From Ciona savignyi (lineage: Eukaryota; Chordata; Ascidiacea; Phlebobranchia; Cionidae), in contig CH003018.1 of the NCBI GenBank assembly GCA_000149265.1, positions 717,904-781,903 of the forward strand: a DNA stretch of 64,000 nt, read 5' to 3'. Under the pieces are notes generated by a model. That model was not told the DNA's origin and did no database searches. It was given only the letters and a program-made list of their open reading frames with translations. Both the position numbers and the translations under genes were made by a program. Positions 1-11,573 of this stretch are shown in pieces; position 1 is the stretch's first letter; every line of letters begins with the position of its first letter.

Positions 1-883
1 CAGCGGTGTCCGGTTGAGCAGTTGGATCATTTAACCAACGATTTGCAGCAACCAAATTCTTGGCCATTTTATTGCGAACTTGTCTCAACTCTAACACATT
101 TGTTGGCTCTGTGGAAACTTCTTGATCTGTAGAAACTAATTGCAGCACCCGGATAATTTCAGTGATTTCATCAGATAAATTCTTAACATAATATTCTCTA
201 TTAGTACATGAAGCATCACTTCCCACACCAGCTTCATTGACTGTTGTAACATACACTTTCATACTTGAAATCAAATTAGGAAGCTGGCTGCGTAAATCTG
301 CAACTCCAGTTTTCAGCTTATCAGCATGCAATGCATTAGTAAGATCTTTGGATCTCTGTAAAACCAAATCGGACAGATTTGTCATCCCTGGTGTTAGGTT
401 TTTGACATATGTAACAAGATCTTCCATTCCCTGAACAACTTCGGATACCTTGAGATAATCTCGAACTTTACGACAAACATGGCAGATCCTTCTCACCTCA
501 GCTTCATCAAAGATGAGCAGCAAATCTGAGGTTCCTTGAAGAATTCCTCGAGATCCGGCAATCAGTTTCTCCCGACCAGCCTTCGAGTACTCATCCCCCT
601 CAATAAGTTTGGCCGAGTCCATTAAAAGATCCGCTGCAGTTTGCACTTTTTTAATAGCTTGCGGAGTGTCCATTTTTAGAACCTGATCTTTAGTTGTGGC
701 AATTTGGGCGTTGCCTACTGTTGCTAGATTATTAACTGCAGAGCTAACTGCTTGAATAGGTTTCATGAGAGACGGCATTGCAGCACCATCTTCACCTTGC
801 TCATGCAATATGACAAGGTGGGAGACCTGCTCTGCAACAGGTTCCAAGATTTGCTCGATGGTCTTGGTGTGAAACACAGGCAT
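1..883 (-). CDS. VCL: Vinculin, N-terminal part (partial)
   Basis: Vinculin links talin and alpha-actinin at integrin and cadherin junctions to actin. The minus strand reads from an ATG at 883-881 to the window edge without a stop or intron, about 294 residues. It opens MPVFHTKTIEQILEP, the near-invariant vinculin start, and contains the D1-head stretches SRGILQGTSDLLLIFDEAEV and VVQGMEDLVTYVKNL, which match vertebrate vinculin closely. This is the talin-binding head; the remaining head bundles, proline-rich strap and actin-binding tail lie beyond base 1. Alpha-catenin is the nearest relative but lacks these exact motifs. The head is uninterrupted over 883 nt, unlike the vertebrate gene, which is split here. 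Its 5' end faces PGAP1 across 6.5 kb. Confidence 0.95.
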   Translation of the reverse strand, partial: MPVFHTKTIEQILEPVAEQVSHLVILHEQGEDGAAMPSLMKPIQAVSSAVNNLATVGNAQIATTKDQVLKMDTPQAIKKVQTAADLLMDSAKLIEGDEYSKAGREKLIAGSRGILQGTSDLLLIFDEAEVRRICHVCRKVRDYLKVSEVVQGMEDLVTYVKNLTPGMTNLSDLVLQRSKDLTNALHADKLKTGVADLRSQLPNLISSMKVYVTTVNEAGVGSDASCTNREYYVKNLSDEITEIIRVLQLVSTDQEVSTEPTNVLELRQVRNKMAKNLVAANRWLNDPTAQPDTA

Positions 884-1338
884 TGTCAATTTCAAGCTAT
901 TTAATTTGGGTCATTAACAAATTGTTATTGCTGATTTGTTGTAGTATGAACTACCTGTATTAAAGATATTAAGATTCATATACGACCACTGCTTATACTC
1001 ATATACAAGGAAGTATTTACTTAGGTAAGGATTGGTGGTCTGGTCTACCATTTAAAACATAAATTTAACTTATTTTGATTGTTCATTAGCAACATAACGA
1101 TGATGAAAATTATATAAAAAACTGCTTAGATAAAAATGTTTTACACACAGCAAATGGTATATGTAATGTTAATTAAAAAGCTATGTTGTAAACACTAAAC
1201 AAAATATCCTAAAAAATAGAATAAAAATGAATAATTTTCAATTTTTCATCTAATGAATTTCTGATATATAACCTGCTTCTACTGTATTGGGTGACCTTTT
1301 GATTACATATAGGCTTATTATGAGTGTATATATGATGT

Positions 1339-1623
1339 GATATTCATGTTTATCCCCATGAATGGAAAAACCAATGAGGTTCAATACAGAGCTAATCGTC
1401 AAATCACCTCGTGCCCACCAACGGGTTATCGTAGCTATTGCAGTGTGTTGTGTATGATTCACATGTTACTTCAATTTAGTATAACCCATTAATTCGCTAG
1501 GTTGCGGCAATGACAGTTAAGTGCCTTGCCCAAGGAAACAACCGACTAGCTAGTGAACAGTTTCGTACCTGCAACCCTTCGGCTGAAAGTCGATGCACTA
1601 AGCCACAAGACTAATCTGTCGGA
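1339..1623 (-). repeat. tRNA-headed SINE copy
   Basis: On the minus strand this runs from a tRNA-like head (A-box-like and B-box-like segments near 1580-1620, the latter resembling GGTTGCAGGTTCGAA), through a conserved middle (gaaggaa...cacaacacactgcaatag...), to a tail that reads 'gatattcatgtttatcccc' on the plus strand. The same order recurs at 24346, 28583, 29125, 32959 and 38960. This copy is diverged. Confidence 0.8.
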
Positions 1624-1749
1624 CCATGATCTAAACTTAAAAAAATAACTGAGTGGCCTTAATTGATGATAAAATATAATTGAGTCGCCTCAGTAGATAA
1701 AATTAAAAATTGACAATAACGTAACCGACAGGACACCAAATTCAGGCAA

Positions 1750-2130
1750 CACCTAGTATGAAAAGATAGTCACTTTTCGCCAAGATGTCGAGTGTGCACG
1801 CACCAAATATTTAAGTGTGCAAACGTCCAAGAGCGCACACTTCAACATATCTATCTACATATTGAAAAAATATACTGACAGTAAATTACCCGAAGTTCAG
1901 AAATAGGTTTACAGGTGTGTTGTAATTTATTATACAATGTTTATGTTTAAAGCGTAAGGCCGGGTCAACAAACACGCTAATAAGCAGGCGCACCGTTGGT
2001 TTGTTTCCCATATACGGTGGCTCCCGAGCATACGCTTAGTATGAAGAAACAATCACCTTTCCGCCAGCTCGCGAGCGTGTGTGAAATTACCCAAGTGTGC
2101 AAAGACGCAGGAAAATAAAACTTGAGTGTG
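1750..2130. repeat. Diverged duplicated block
   Basis: Two segments about 290 bp apart (near 1755-1845 and 2036-2130) share the same order of short matches: 'tagtatgaa', 'tcac(c)tttccgcca', 'cgagtgtg' or 'cgagcgtgtgtg', then 'aagtgtgcaaa', then '(g)agtgtgcag' or 'agcgcacac'. They are too diverged for a recent duplication and no coding capacity was seen. Confidence 0.4.
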
Positions 2131-2163
2131 CAGCTGCCGTACTTTCCATATTGGGGCAATACC

Positions 2164-2342
2164 AAAAGGAGGGAAAGCGGGAACTGCTTACCAAAACTAT
2201 TGAAATTAATTTTAACCCTTTTCTAAACACTAATTTTAAACCCAAAACTAACCCTAACTCTAACCCCATGTTTAAACTAACCATAATACCTTAATATTCA
2301 TTTTGAGGTACAGTTTTCCTCCTTCCCGCTTTCCTTCCTTTT
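2164..2342. repeat. Imperfect inverted repeat, 20-bp arms
   Basis: The arm at 2164-2183 (aaaaggagggaaagcgggaa) is mirrored on the opposite strand at 2323-2342 (ttcccgctttccttcctttt), with one or two mismatches, around about 140 bp that include a short (CCCTAA)-like run near 2250. It may be a MITE remnant or a hairpin; no target-site duplication was recognised. Confidence 0.45.
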
Positions 2343-2864
2343 AGTTTTCCCCCAAATTCGCATATTCAAAAATTTAAGAAATTAAAAGTATTTTCCCTGC
2401 TTTAGTCTTACTTCTACCAGTACCAGTTCGACGTGCTGCCTCACGTGCTGAGGCTGACAAGAAATCGACATTTAACCCAAGATCTATATGGGACCGACTA
2501 AAATGCAATCGCTTACAGTTAAGTAAATTAAAACAGAAATCGTCAAAGGTTTGCTTAGAAAATTACTACAAACTAAAACGAACTGAAGACTACATAACTA
2601 TAAAAGGAAATATCAGCAAGAGTTTTTTACAGTGTTCACAAATAATTTTATTGTGCAAATTTTCATATAGAGATATTATATATATACATTAATTTCGTTT
2701 TTTTATTTATTCTATAGTTATATACAAAATAAATGTTATGCCAATATTGACAATTGATCTAAACATAATATGCAACTTAAAATACGCATCGTCAAACAAA
2801 TAGGCCTACGCATATCCTCCGGGCAGCCTATTTAAAAATATATTCTTTGGGACATACACTACAC

Positions 2865-2902
2865 CTGTGTGTGTGTGTGCGTGTTTTGTGTGCGTGTATA
2901 TG
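2865..2902. repeat. GT-rich microsatellite
   Basis: An interrupted (GT)n tract, tgtgtgtgtgtgcgtgttttgtgtgcgtgt. Confidence 0.75.
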
Positions 2903-3256
2903 TCGACATTTTGTATTACTTTAGCGTGTTTTACCATAGAATACTATACGGCTTTACTTTAAAATCAGTGCGGTGAAGATACGGCAACCCTGTTACAGAT
3001 TGATTTAACCGGCCGGACATAGGTTACGGTGAAGGTTGAAATTATGGGCCAGGCCTCATAATAGGTCTTGGCTTTATTTTTCTTTTCTGTTTTTTATAAG
3101 CATATATTTTTTCACTAAATTTTTCACTAAAAGTTTTTGTTAGTTATGCTTTTTTTATACACTTTTTTAACCTGGTATATGTTCGAACCTTTTATGGTCT
3201 CGTCGCCAAGACTAGTTTTGTATAGAAATTCGTATATATGTATCGTTGCGTTAACC

Positions 3257-4019
3257 CAGGGGTGGGCAACATACGGCCCGCGGGCTGGGTCCGGCCCGTG
3301 AAGTGATTTTGACCGGCCCCCAGACTGTATCTAACAATAACCTGTAATGTGGCCCAGGTCCGGCCCGCTGCCTGTATCCAACCACATCCTAATGTGGTCC
3401 GACGCATCATTCCTAAAAGTTGCCTATCACTCTACTCTTACCGCACTGGTAATGCGAGCTGGTGAAATAAACAATTGCTTAGTGAACCAACAATTGTGTT
3501 ATCACACTTTTTAAACAAACAATATAATGTCAAAACAGAGAGCGTTGCAAACATCACCCAATACTGGGTACTGCAGTAGCCTACCCAATACAGGGTACTG
3601 CAGTAGTCCTATGTGTAACAACGTGATCGTTAGGGCTATTTTTTCTTATACCTTATATGTAAATTCTAAATACAAATGGATTTTATGAATTATTAAGGAT
3701 TATTAACCATGGGATATCCTATAAAACGTAAATTAGAAAGAAAGTGTCAATTAAGCATTTAACAAAGATTGGATACCAAAAGTATTTTTCACAAAGGTTG
3801 GCAACAAAGCAGTATGTTTACTGTATTTCCAGAGTGTTTAGTTAGTAAAAGAGTACAACATTAGTCGTCATTATTTGACGAAACATGGAAACTATGGCAA
3901 TAATGTAGTAAATAAATATGTTGTCAAGTTATTGAATATTATTCATCTTATAACCCGGCCCACCAAGGATTTCATATTCCCACATCTGGCCCGCCGACAA
4001 GAGAAGTTGCCCACCCCTG
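3257..4019. mobile_element. Non-autonomous hAT-type element (763 bp)
   Basis: The ends are terminal inverted repeats CAGGGGTGGGCAAC and GTTGCCCACCCCTG, the form typical of hAT-Charlie-like elements, followed internally by 'cggcccgcgggctgg' and 'ggcccgccgac'. They are flanked by 8-bp direct repeats cgttaacc (3249-3256) and cgctaacc (4020-4027), 7 of 8 identical, as expected for hAT target-site duplication. No transposase frame is present inside, so it would have been mobilised in trans. Confidence 0.85.
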
Positions 4020-5740
4020 CGCTAACCCGTTGGTCACACGACCGTAGAGTAACATTTTCTTTTTTATGGGGTTATAGGTTTTAGGCATCGGGTGGGCTTT
4101 ACAGCAAGACCGTTTTTGTGCTAACTGACCATACCGATCAAATAAAAAAGTTATTCATATAATTTATAGATAAACCATTATATTAAAAAAAAATCAAATC
4201 GTCGTATTGCAGTTCTTTGCCAGCCAGATGTTTACTCCTATTCGATTAGCAGTGAGAATTAAAGTCCAGCAGTAATTTTGTATTTTGTCATGCATTTCCT
4301 TGTCTACAATATCAAAGAGCGTGGCACCAAGCCCTTTGTACGATGCATTAGATCGGGGTCAAATCTGGTTAAACGGCACTTTTGGCTTATAGGTATCCAT
4401 AAGTAAAGAATTTCGTAATCTCTGCCGACCCACCTGTTAGGTAATGATTTAAATTGGATAAAATGATAATCCACTTGAAGCTGTATTGGGAACAGACACG
4501 TTAAAATATTTAAACAATTTGATGAACGTAAAACATAATTACTGGTTCCTGCTAGTATTGCGTAAAACAACGAAGTGTAGAATGTAACTACAAATTCCGT
4601 TGTTCTATTTAAATAATTATTTTGCGGAGTTAAAGTGGCAAGTGGTAGACAGTCGCCGTCACTTTTCGAAATGACCTAGGCTACCCTATGACACTTCACT
4701 ATCCGCCGTTGTATTTTAAGTAAATCATTGCGTTTTCTAATGTGATAGTTAATTTAGTTTTTCTAATGTCAAATTCTTAATTACACAATCTAAGCTATGT
4801 GTCAATTTGTTATCCAAAAAATCCAAAAAAATGTGTTAACCGGGGTCAAGTTGGTATTTTAATAAAGATCGACACTTGTGGTCAGGATATATTTTAATTG
4901 GTGCAGTAGAGCGTAATCATAACCATTTTAGCCTATCTCGTTTGGTCTTCCTTTTTGACCGGCAACTAGATCAACTTATTTACTCGCAAGCATTTGTACA
5001 AAAAAGGGCGCTTTGTTTGTTACCAAAAACAAATTTTTGTAATTTAGTTTGTAAATAATAAACAAACACCAAGCGAACAAAAAGGGCTGTCACTCAAATG
5101 GCGTTAAAAAACGAGCAATCGTGGGATTACCTCGTATTCAACGCAGGATGACTGAGCTATCGCAGTGTGTTCACATCTGATATTACATTATCATAAACAA
5201 CGGAATGAATCTATACTGAACGAAGGCAACATTTGTTATGTGCTCAAAGACACGTATTAGAAAGATTTTTTTAATTTCTAATTCGACCATTATATGACAT
5301 TTCTTGACTTAACAATTGATATCACGTAAATACGGGCTCCCTTCGATTCCAAGGGAACACATTTTGATTTTTGTCCTGGTCACAAGCATGCCCTGTCGCC
5401 AGGTCATTCGGTATAACGAATCATTTATTAAAAATTATTCAATCCCCGAAAAGGCAATTTTGCTGAAACTAGTGAATAGTCTCATTTTCGCTCCATATAT
5501 AGAGAAACAAAATGTCAAATAGAGTTAAATCGTGTGGGGTGTTTAGCCAATGTGCTAAGAACATGCGGTGCCAAATTCTAAGTAAATTGCACAAGGAAAA
5601 TATTTCATTGTTGCAATAACAGAACAATTCCTGAGTAACTTATCCAAACTTGATATTTGACGCGCTACGTAATAGCTAATCGGCCGCAACATTGTTGGTC
5701 AAACCACAAAAATTTTTACGGACACCAACTGACACCCAAA

Positions 5741-5799
5741 TTTACTGACACTCAGATTTTCCGGCAGGTGGCGATAAAGCGAGGGCAAGTGTCAGTAAA
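5741..5799. repeat. 12-bp palindrome with 35-bp loop
   Basis: Arms tttactgacact (5741-5752) and agtgtcagtaaa (5788-5799) are exact reverse complements. Surrounding sequence repeats 'gacacc' and 'tgaca' several times. It may be part of an old transposon. Confidence 0.5.
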
Positions 5800-7315
5800 T
5801 ACGTTTACACCCAAGTGACGGATGTCACCGATATTGACATGTGGCACTCAGAAACTTTAACCCATGTTGGCCAAGCAACTAAGTTTTGACGAATGGGGTG
5901 GTTATTGACCATAACAAGGAAACCCGATTGTTTATGCGTGCAGAAACACGTGGTTGACACTCACTAATCATTGATAAAACTGATTGAGGTTTTGGTGGTT
6001 GCAGGTCGCGCCAATGTGGATGGTGTATAACCAATTGATAGACCTCTATGCGCAGCCGGAAATGACATCAGTCATTTTATTTAAATGATACTTTTTCTAA
6101 GTAACAATAATGGTGATTCCCCAGTGTGTGTTTGGTTGAAAGCATCATGTGTTAGACTGCACGCCGGTGTTCTTGTTTAGCTGTGAAGTTTTGTAATAGT
6201 GGAGCAGTTTTTTGTGAAATAAAGGTGTTTATTGTTCATCTTCTAGCTGTTCCTGATGTACGATCGGGTACCAGCTCAAAATGTTAAAATACATATTTGG
6301 AAGGTTTTACGTTTAGGTTGGACTCAAATTTTGTTCTTAAAAGCTACGCACGTTGATTTGTAGTCAACGCAATATAATATATTGAACAAGAAGCAATGTA
6401 AAAATACTTCCCATAATTTATCTGTGACGGGACACGGGACAAACCATTAGTGTTTCCAGGCAAACTTATATTTTAGTAAGAGTATACTTAATGATTCTAC
6501 AAGCACTTTATGGTAGACTAAATAAATGTACAACAAAGAGTGCAGTGATACGTTTTTTGCCAGTTTCTGTTGCTTATAATTCAATTTTTGTAGCGTTAGT
6601 TTATTCATTTTTTGCCCCAGTATTAAAAAATGGCAAAGGAATGAAATCATTGCATAGAAAAAGACAGCAAAATATCAAAAGATATAACCTAATATGCACA
6701 TTCGTTATAATGTTGCCACACATTTTCTGTAATGGTGATTGATTTTATCCATTAATCTACTAATTTCTGCCCAAGAACCCAATGCAGCCAGTTTCAAACT
6801 TGCAACATTAGCCTAAAAGGCAACACAATAAGCCACCAAGTATGTATAAAGTTGAGACTTGAGATATAATTTTTTTGCATATTGCTTAATTTGATAATTT
6901 CAATAAAAAAGGCACATTTTAAAAGCATTGTTCATACAACATTTAAAAAAGAGTAAATATACCGGTTCGTTTTCAAATAAAAGTACAATGCATTTAAACT
7001 ACATATAATAGAAAATAACTACTGTTTAAACATTTTTAAAAAGAATATGGTGTGATATTTTAACTTGAGAGACCTAAATCTATGAAACTGAAACACGCAT
7101 GAGGCAAAAAAAGCTGTTTTTATTTATTCACTGTTAGCAATGTGTAATAATAGGTCATGTACCGTACATTACCACTATATTAAATATAAAATACAGAAAA
7201 AAAAATTTAAAGACAATGATTTCACAAATAATATCACTAAATCTAATTAAATTGCAGTCAGCATAATTTTACACCAGTGTGTCCTTTTGTTAACTGTTAT
7301 TCTTCGTTTATTATA

Positions 7316-7325
7316 TTACTTTTAG
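7316..7325 (+). promoter_or_regulatory. 3' splice acceptor upstream of PGAP1 ATG (5'-UTR exon or SL trans-splice site)
   Basis: A pyrimidine-rich run ending in tattacttttag lies about 42 nt before the PGAP1 start codon. In tunicates such outron-terminal acceptors can receive the spliced leader; an ordinary 5'-UTR intron is equally possible. Confidence 0.35.
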
Positions 7326-7367
7326 ATATATAGATAGCTGCCGATATCTTAAAGTTAAAATTATATT

Positions 7368-10300
7368 ATGTCCGCTATTGGGGAGCATATTTTTCATGGA
7401 TTAATTTTATCCTTTCTATTGATTGGGATTTGGGATGTAACGCTTAATTATGAAAAGAACAAATGTGAAATGACATACATGTGGGAAATGCCAACATACA
7501 AACAGGTAAATTTTTGATATTGTGTATCATTACTTTAATATTGTGAGTCATTGTATAAAGTGTACTGATACTCTAAATAACAATATTATAACTGAGTGAG
7601 CTAAGCACATTGACATTACTTTCATTAGCAACCTTCGATTACCTAATTTCCACAGTCCAGTTACCGATTTTTACATGTTTTCTTTTAGCTTTTATTGTAG
7701 AGACATTTTAATACTAATACTTTTTGTTCAACCCATCCCAAACATTGGGTTCAGGCAAATTCCTCTAAGTGCCTTGTCTGAATCATAACCAATCCACTAC
7801 CATATGGTTTGGATCTAACTAAGAAGTTACATTTATTTCCTAAGTGTGGTAAAAAAGATTTTTTATTATGGAAAAATTAAGAATTTTATAATATGGTACT
7901 TTTTAGATTCATCTTGGGGAAAATGTTTCAAAGTTGTACCCGGATTACTCACTGTATGTGTATGCGGAAGGAGAATATAGAATAAGAGAGTTGGAAAAAA
8001 ATAAATTTAAAGGAGTCCCTGTGTTATTTATTCCTGGCCATGGAGGAAGTCATGAACAGGTCAGTGTGGAACATAATTTTATGCCAACTCTATAAGGTAT
8101 ACATTCCTACTATTATATGCATTATATTTTTTTTAGGCAAGGTCTCTTGGATCAGTGTTGCTACGAAAAGCTATTTCCAGCTCAACTACATTTCATTTTG
8201 ATGTTTTCACTGTTGACTTTAGCTGGGTGAACTAGACTGGCAAATCTAATGGGAGCCAAGCCTTGGGAAAAGCCAAAAGCTTACAATGTTGGGTTTACCC
8301 CTTTGCATCGAAAAAATCCTATCATTGTATAAAAATGACCCAAAACCAAATTCAGTAGCGATAGTTGGACATTCAATGGGTGGAGTTATAGCTCGTGGTT
8401 TGTTCACGATTCCTCAGTTCAATCATGATCTAGTGAAAACAATAATATTACTAGCAACTCCAGCTATAGCCCCGGTTTTAAATGCTGATCATTACATAGC
8501 TCAGCGCTATACACAAATAAACCAGTACTGGAATAATAATATTAATGTACTAAAGAAGGTAACAGTTGTGTCAATTGGAGGAGGAACCCGGGATTTTCAA
8601 GTTGCCACTGGACTTACAAGACTTTCATCAAACCTTAGTAATCACCTTTACACAACAACTAACGCAGTACCAAAAGTTTCCCTTTCCACTGACCATTTAT
8701 GTATTGTCTGGTGCAAACAGCTGGTCTTGTCTACAGCTCGATATTTATTTGATATAGTTGATTCAAAATCACAACAAATCACTGATGATGTGGAGTACAG
8801 GGTTAGAGCACTGAAATTTCACTTTGAAAGTAATCCAGGTGGTAAAGTATCAACAATGAATAAACCAAGAAAATTCAAACCATCAGCAGCATATACCTGG
8901 AAACTTGTTACTGAAACTTTGTGGACATCAAACAAAAAGAAAGCAGCCGCTGGAACCTATTTTGTATTCCATATCTCACATTTTACAAGTCAATTTGCAT
9001 TTCATTTAGTGGCAAGAAGTGATTCTATTCGAGAAAAATGGGTAATTGGTTGCAAGCATGCTGAAAATGACCAATGTACTGAAGCTGTTGATTTGTCATA
9101 TTTATCTACCTTGGCTACAAACTACAGGTATATCATGTTTTCATAGTAGTTGTCACTGTGTAGTCATTTGATTTGTTCATATTTAATTTACACCTTTTTT
9201 CTGTTATTTCAGAATAATAAACATAGATTTACGTACTTTGGAGGAGCAAGGGTTCACTCATGTCATATTCCCTGAATCAGAATTAAAGGCAGGAAAAGTA
9301 CTGGATGTCAACATTCTTTCCGATCATGATATTTCAGCTGAAATCATTGTACCTCATATCTTTTCCAATCTGTGGACATTTGGATCTGGTTACAAACATC
9401 CTGTTGCTGTGTACGAAGAAAAACAAAGATTTTATTATAAATGTGTTTTGAAAGAATTTAAAAGCATCTATCAAGTATTTAAAGTTGGTTTTCCAGATGG
9501 CACAATGTTAAAAACAGAAGTTCCACAGGATAAAGGCCAATCAGTATTTAGTGACAGTACAGTTGTCCTAAAACTTCGTAGCACACTGTATGAAGTTGAA
9601 GATGATGTAACAATTCATATTTACCTACCAGACTCAAGATCATTGGATGTTCAAATTAAAGTTCAGTTTTTTGAAGTACTTGGACAACTTGTTCGGTATT
9701 TTGGTACAATGCTACCTGTGTTCGTGTTGTGCAACATTATGTTGACATATTATTACCAAGTTGGTCAAATAAACTTGGGAAAGCCTTGCCATTCGCTTAG
9801 AGATGCCCATAACTTAAGTTCAAAGCCGTACAAAGTCCAACCATTTATAAGTCTTTTGAAATTTTGTTTTGGGTATGAATGGTTCAAACTGTTGTGGTAC
9901 AGTATTGGACTTCCTCAACCAGACTCCATAATTTTGGATAAAAATTATAAACTATGGTTTAGTTTCCTACCCCTGATTTTGTTTCTCTATGCATTTGAGA
10001 TATTATCTGTAACAATGATGCTGCAAACATTCACAATCAAAATGTTCTCCAAAGTGTTAACTTTTTTCTCATACAGTGAAAGCATTTTCAAACATCAAGT
10101 ATTTCATTCTTTGGCATTAGCTTTTTTACTTCAAACTCACAGTGCATTCTCGCTTTTATACATTGTGTTGATGTGCTTTACTAACTTGTGCAGCTCATAC
10201 AATCTTGTTGTGGAGGACAAGCTCACCAAACAGCCTTCATTGCAAAAAAATGATAATACATTTTCATCAGTGAATGAGCCTGTTGTCGAACCACCAGCTG

Positions 10301-10897
10301 ATGAAACTTCCACTACAAAACCAGAAAAAGCGGATCAACATTCCATTGCAACAGTCGTCCCAAATAATGAACCACCACCAACAACCCCCCTCGAGGATCA
10401 ATTTTCTGTGAACTTCATGCTCCTTCAGTTGTATTTGTGGATGCTGCTGTTTACTTTACCTTCGTTTGCAGTTTATATCGCAACATACAGGTAATTAATC
10501 GATTGTATGGTGTATTTTATACTTGCTTTAAACCACTATGGTGTACAATAGTATATTTTCTATAAAAGTCCTGTTGCATGTTTTTATTGTGGAAACCAAA
10601 AAAAAATAAAGTCGTGTGATGTATTAATGATATTAATGATAATTATTCCACAGGACAGCTGCAGGCTTCCCATATGACCCATGGAAGTTGCATGCATCAG
10701 TGGGATCTTCATTATTCCTTCTGATATTACATCGGCCCACTTACAGTGGCATTGCAACCTCTCGGCTGAAACCAATTACAAAATTTCTTTTCCCGTGTAT
10801 TGTGTTGATGGCTATTGTGTCGATGCACTCGCTCTATAGAACTCCATGGTTTATTTTAATTTTCATCGGTTTTCATACAGTTACGCAGTACATCTAA
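7368..10897 (+). CDS. PGAP1: GPI inositol-deacylase (PGAP1)
   Basis: PGAP1 is the ER-membrane hydrolase that removes the inositol acyl chain from new GPI-anchored proteins. Exons: 7368-7505, 7907-8059, 8137-9127 (interrupted, see below), 9213-10490 and 10654-10897, giving about 916 aa against about 922 in human. The N-terminal segment (residues about 5-25) is a membrane anchor followed by WDVTLNYEKNKCEMTYMWE, matching the PGAP1 start. The lipase nucleophile motif GHSMGG lies near 8370; VSTDHL...IVWCKQL supplies the conserved Asp/His region. The second half has several hydrophobic segments with PYKVQPFI...FGYEWFKLLW, as in the multi-pass C-terminus. Oddity: after FDVFTVDFSW the frame meets TAG at 8233-8235, and the downstream frame is offset. 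Removing GT-AG bases 8227-8279 restores phase but drops a region usually conserved. Confidence 0.93.
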
Positions 10898-10982
10898 TCT
10901 TGACTCAGCAATTCATGTTATTTGTTAATTTTGTATTTAGATCTTATTACTGGCAATTTAAATAACAATTATAAATTTTGTA

Positions 10983-10988
10983 AATAAA
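10983..10988 (+). terminator. PGAP1 polyadenylation signal
   Basis: AATAAA 86 nt after the PGAP1 stop codon, the first good signal on the plus strand. Confidence 0.6.
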
Positions 10989-11214
10989 TTCCTAATTTTT
11001 TTCAAAATTACCCACTGTATACAAAATGTACTTATAAATGTGCAATTGTGTTTGTCAGCTAAATTTAGTAGTCCACCATTGATAATTTTAGTACAATTTA
11101 TGTGTTAACTATTTTTTTTAAATAAATTTCTGACTGCTAAGTGACCATTTAGGCTACTTGTCATAGAAAATGTGGTAAATATTTGCAATAGAATCAAAAT
11201 CCCGGGAAAGGTTT

Positions 11215-11573
11215 AAACTTAAAGCTTGCTTGCGTTCTTTCGACTAATTGCAGTAGGTTTGACATTCTTTTATTGGATTCGCCAAACAAAAAAGCTGTAG
11301 CTTGAATGACCGCTGAGCTAATGGACAAAAGTGTCCATGTATGGGTCAGATACAAATTCAGGCTATGGGCAGCGCAGTGAATGTAAGTGGCATGCGGGCA
11401 CGAATCACGTAGGCTACCTGTTTCTGTACGCCATTGTATTGCATTAACATCACTGAAGCACCACTATATGCCTCTGCCACCATAAAAAAGTATAGGTTGA
11501 TAGAATGTTTAGCAGCTGTTTCGCTAAACCCTCTCCTGTGAGATCAGGAGCAATTGCAAAACAAAAATGTTTC
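11215..11573 (-). pseudogene. Decayed hAT transposase fragment (ZMYM1/DUF4371-like)
   Basis: Reading the minus strand in mixed frames gives, in order, APDLTGEGLAKQLL, then AYSGASVMLMQYNGVQKQV, then HATYIHCAAHSLNLYL. This matches the run of motifs in ZMYM1-like hAT transposases: D-[IL]-T-x-E-x-[LI]-A, then A-Y-[DS]-G-A-[AS]-x-M...NGVQ, then Y-[VI]-H-C-x-A-H-x-L-N-L. The motifs sit in different frames with stops between them, so the gene is dead. No terminal inverted repeats were seen. Confidence 0.75.

Larger units (their letters stand above)
884..7367. other. Intergenic region between vinculin and PGAP1
   Basis: No convincing coding exon was found on either strand; the open frames here are short, AT-biased and without family motifs. 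It contains a SINE (1339-1623), a diverged duplicated block (about 1750-2130), an inverted repeat (2164-2342), a GT-rich microsatellite, a hAT-type MITE (3257-4019) and a small palindrome (5741-5799). The divergent promoters of the two flanking genes must lie at its ends, but I could not identify core promoter elements. Confidence 0.6.
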
